From assembly GCF_000332275.1 (NCBI RefSeq), contig NZ_CM001776.1, forward strand, positions 3,594,008-3,658,007: DNA of 64,000 bases. Direction: 5' to 3'. The position numbers and the translations under genes are program-made. The notes below the pieces were generated by a model. That model worked only from the letters and a program-made list of their open reading frames with translations. It was not told the DNA's origin and searched no databases. This document shows positions 62,498-64,000 of the stretch, piece after piece (within the stretch, counting starts at the first letter, position 1; each line of letters begins with the position of its first letter). The DNA comes from Synechococcus sp. PCC 7336 (GTDB taxonomy: Bacteria; Cyanobacteriota; Cyanobacteriia; Thermostichales; PCC-7336).

Positions 62498-62713
62498 TCA
62501 TTCAACACTTGTTTCTTCTGTCTTCGCCCGACTCACCTGAGCTTCAATCGAGGAGATCGCTGCATTCAAGCCCGCCAAACGGGTTTCCATGTCATCCCGC
62601 ATCCATTTGAGGAATTTGAGTTTGCCCTCTTGATATTCCGTGTGGCTCATCTTCTTGCCACAACACATCCCAAGAAATGGAAACATGGTTCGACCCCCTG
62701 CAAGCGAATGCAA
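62498..62713 (-). CDS. Small hypothetical protein, coiled-coil
   Basis: A 71-residue frame; the start is uncertain between the first codon and the ATGs at 62686 (MFPFLGMCCGKKMSHTEYQE) and 62668. The helical C-terminus (LKFLKWMRDDMETRLAGLNA) looks like a short coiled coil with possible Cys pair CCGKK. It might belong to a small cyanobacterial family, but I cannot name it. It precedes nothing on its strand within 60 bp. Confidence 0.45.
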   Translation of the reverse strand: MHSLAGGRTMFPFLGMCCGKKMSHTEYQEGKLKFLKWMRDDMETRLAGLNAAISSIEAQVSRAKTEETSVE

Positions 62714-62780
62714 TAGTTAGGAGAAATATGTGTTGAGTGTAGCTTAATTCCCTCGGGGAAGTGGGCGATAATCCCTGCAT

Positions 62781-63467
62781 CTAACCAGAGCGATCGCGAT
62801 TTGGCTCGACGGATCGCTCAACTGCTTGCACGACGCTCAGCAATTGCTCCACTCGGTCGAGATCCTTCAGCCCCGGTTGCCGCTCGACACCGCTAGACAG
62901 GTCGATACCGTCGGGAACCGCAGTGGCGATCGCCTGCCGCACATTTTCAGGGGTCAATCCCCCGGCCAACATCCACGGCAGTAGCGGGCGAAATCCTTTC
63001 AATAAACTCCAGTCAGCCGCTATCCCCGTCCCCCCTAGCTGTTGGGGGTGATAAGCATCGATTAAGTAGGTATCCACCTCATCCCCATAAGCTTCCAATT
63101 GCGCTAAGTCGTCTTGCTGGCGCAATCGCAATGCTTTGATCAGACGGATATGCGGCAGAGCTCGCCTCAGACTGCGGCAATAATCGGGCGACTCGTTGCC
63201 GTGCAGTTGCACGCCGGAGAGTGCCGTTTGGGCCGCAATCTCTACGACGCGATCGCATGTCTCGCCTGCAAACACCCCAATCGTTTCCACCCCTGGCGGC
63301 ACAGCCTCTACGATCGCCGCAGCCTGCTCGGGGGCAACATAGCGTTTGGAGGCCAAAACGCTAATAAACCCCAACCCACAACGTCCAGCCATGCCGTAGC
63401 GCTGGAAGGCGCGGGCGATCGCCACTCCTTGATCCACCTGGGTAATCCCGCAAATTTTGACAAACAT
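62781..63467 (-). CDS. trpF: Phosphoribosylanthranilate isomerase
   Basis: A 228-residue enzyme of tryptophan synthesis from the ATG at 63467. The TIM-barrel motifs are MFVKICGITQVDQGVAIARA at the start with the catalytic Cys, GVFAGETCDRVVEIAAQTAL, LSGVQLHGNESPDYCRSL and WMLAGGLTPENVRQAIATA, ending in DLSSGVERQPGLKDLDRV with the second catalytic Asp. Its frame is open to 63515, overlapping the upstream LOG gene's stop region; 63467 leaves a 5-base gap. Confidence 0.94.
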   Translation of the reverse strand: MFVKICGITQVDQGVAIARAFQRYGMAGRCGLGFISVLASKRYVAPEQAAAIVEAVPPGVETIGVFAGETCDRVVEIAAQTALSGVQLHGNESPDYCRSLRRALPHIRLIKALRLRQQDDLAQLEAYGDEVDTYLIDAYHPQQLGGTGIAADWSLLKGFRPLLPWMLAGGLTPENVRQAIATAVPDGIDLSSGVERQPGLKDLDRVEQLLSVVQAVERSVEPNRDRSG

Positions 63468-63472
63468 CGGTT

Positions 63473-64000
63473 TTACTTGCGTTCGGGATGGGGGTTGGTC
63501 TGGCGATCGATACAATCGAGAGTGTTGAGCGTGCGAACGAGTTGCCAGAGACGACCGAAGTTGCGTTGGTTGAAATGCATTGCCAAGCGGGGTAAATGCT
63601 CGACGTCTTTCTTCCCTTCGGCCGGTAAGGCACGTGTTTTCTTGATTTTGCCCGAGAGCAAAATATCGCTGAATTTGTCGTTAAGAATCTCGACCGATTC
63701 GTCGGTGAGTTCGGCGTTGAGGCGAATGATGAGGCGATCGCCAACAAAGCGATTGCTGTGGAACGTGCGATAAAAACTGGCGATCTCGTTGCAGGCGACG
63801 GTCACGTCGTCAGTAATTCGGTAAATTTCGACGTCTTCGGGACTAACCAAGCCGCGAGCCAATAGGTGCGATCGAATGTAATCATCCCATTCGTGCCAGT
63901 ATCGCCCGCCCGGGCGATCGACTAACACCAGCGGCATTAACTGCGCTTTTCCTGTTTGCATCAAGGTCAGGGTTTCAAACCCCTCATCCTGCGTGCCAAA
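63473..64000 (-). CDS. LOG-family (TIGR00730-type) protein, C-terminal part
   Basis: The gene continues beyond the right edge of the window. What is visible begins FGTQDEGFETLTLMQTGKAQ and holds PLVLVDRPGGRYWHEWDDYI. HSNRFVGDRLIIRLNAELTD near the middle is also typical. These are features of the LOG family, whose members release cytokinin bases or cleave nucleoside monophosphates; in plain annotation they are often called lysine decarboxylase-like. The usual PGGxGTxxE motif would lie just outside. trpF follows 5 bp later. Confidence 0.8.
   Translation of the reverse strand, partial: FGTQDEGFETLTLMQTGKAQLMPLVLVDRPGGRYWHEWDDYIRSHLLARGLVSPEDVEIYRITDDVTVACNEIASFYRTFHSNRFVGDRLIIRLNAELTDESVEILNDKFSDILLSGKIKKTRALPAEGKKDVEHLPRLAMHFNQRNFGRLWQLVRTLNTLDCIDRQTNPHPERK

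Noticed and set aside
1-64000. CRISPR arrays, tRNA and rRNA genes
   Set aside because: No regularly spaced direct repeats with unique spacers, no cloverleaf with a TTCGA-type T loop, and no rRNA-like stretch was found by reading. Short or unusual tRNAs could be missed by eye.
1-64000. The many GCGATCGC octamers as a local regulatory signal
   Set aside because: These are HIP1 sites, spread over genes and spacers alike in cyanobacterial genomes, and are not specific to any gene here.

Overview
The window is chromosomal DNA of a cyanobacterium. The octamer GCGATCGC (HIP1) occurs throughout, and there are genes found only or mainly in cyanobacteria and plastids: psb28, ycf34, a DUF1257 (Ycf35-like) gene next to a ferredoxin gene, DUF3155, DUF1824 and a MenA-type phytyltransferase. 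I cannot name the species. No rRNA, tRNA or CRISPR array was seen.

Layout. 1-5.4 kb is a decayed mobile region: the 3' end of an RHS-repeat gene cut by a complete ISL3-family element, an IS66-family fragment, and a Tn5-like IS4-family element inside an interspersed hairpin repeat. 5.4-7.4 kb has a lipid-linked glycosyltransferase and a flippase-like membrane protein. 7.5-12.95 kb is an island bounded by inverted repeats. It carries the remains of an extracellular contractile injection system (cap protein, sheath N-terminal half, truncated propeller protein, S74 tail fibre) and about 1 kb of AT-rich DNA with no gene. 13-19 kb has two methyltransferases, a PhoX phosphatase with a Pho box, and small unknown genes. 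19.5-29 kb holds rimP-nusA, a DsbA-like protein, an sdhA-sdhB-sdhE operon and membrane proteins.

29.6-39.0 kb is the most unusual part. Six same-strand genes encode a Ser/Thr kinase, a secreted PPC-like protein, an FHA-HlyD fusion, a cellulose-synthase-like transferase with a C-terminal PilZ domain, and two membrane-anchored solute-binding proteins with no permease. I infer a phosphorylation- and c-di-GMP-controlled exopolysaccharide synthesis and export system with its own ligand sensors.

39-64 kb is mostly housekeeping: menA, psb28, ycf34, glutathione peroxidase, ferredoxin, ruvB, cysS, a LysM/M23 peptidase, an ECF sigma/anti-sigma operon, prfB with its programmed frameshift, ddl, prs, pmbA, ruvA-nadD, recJ, trpF and a LOG-family gene cut by the window end. 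It also holds an alcohol dehydrogenase pseudogene split by a 231-bp MITE-like element, and copies of a CCCTCTCCC-rich repeat family.
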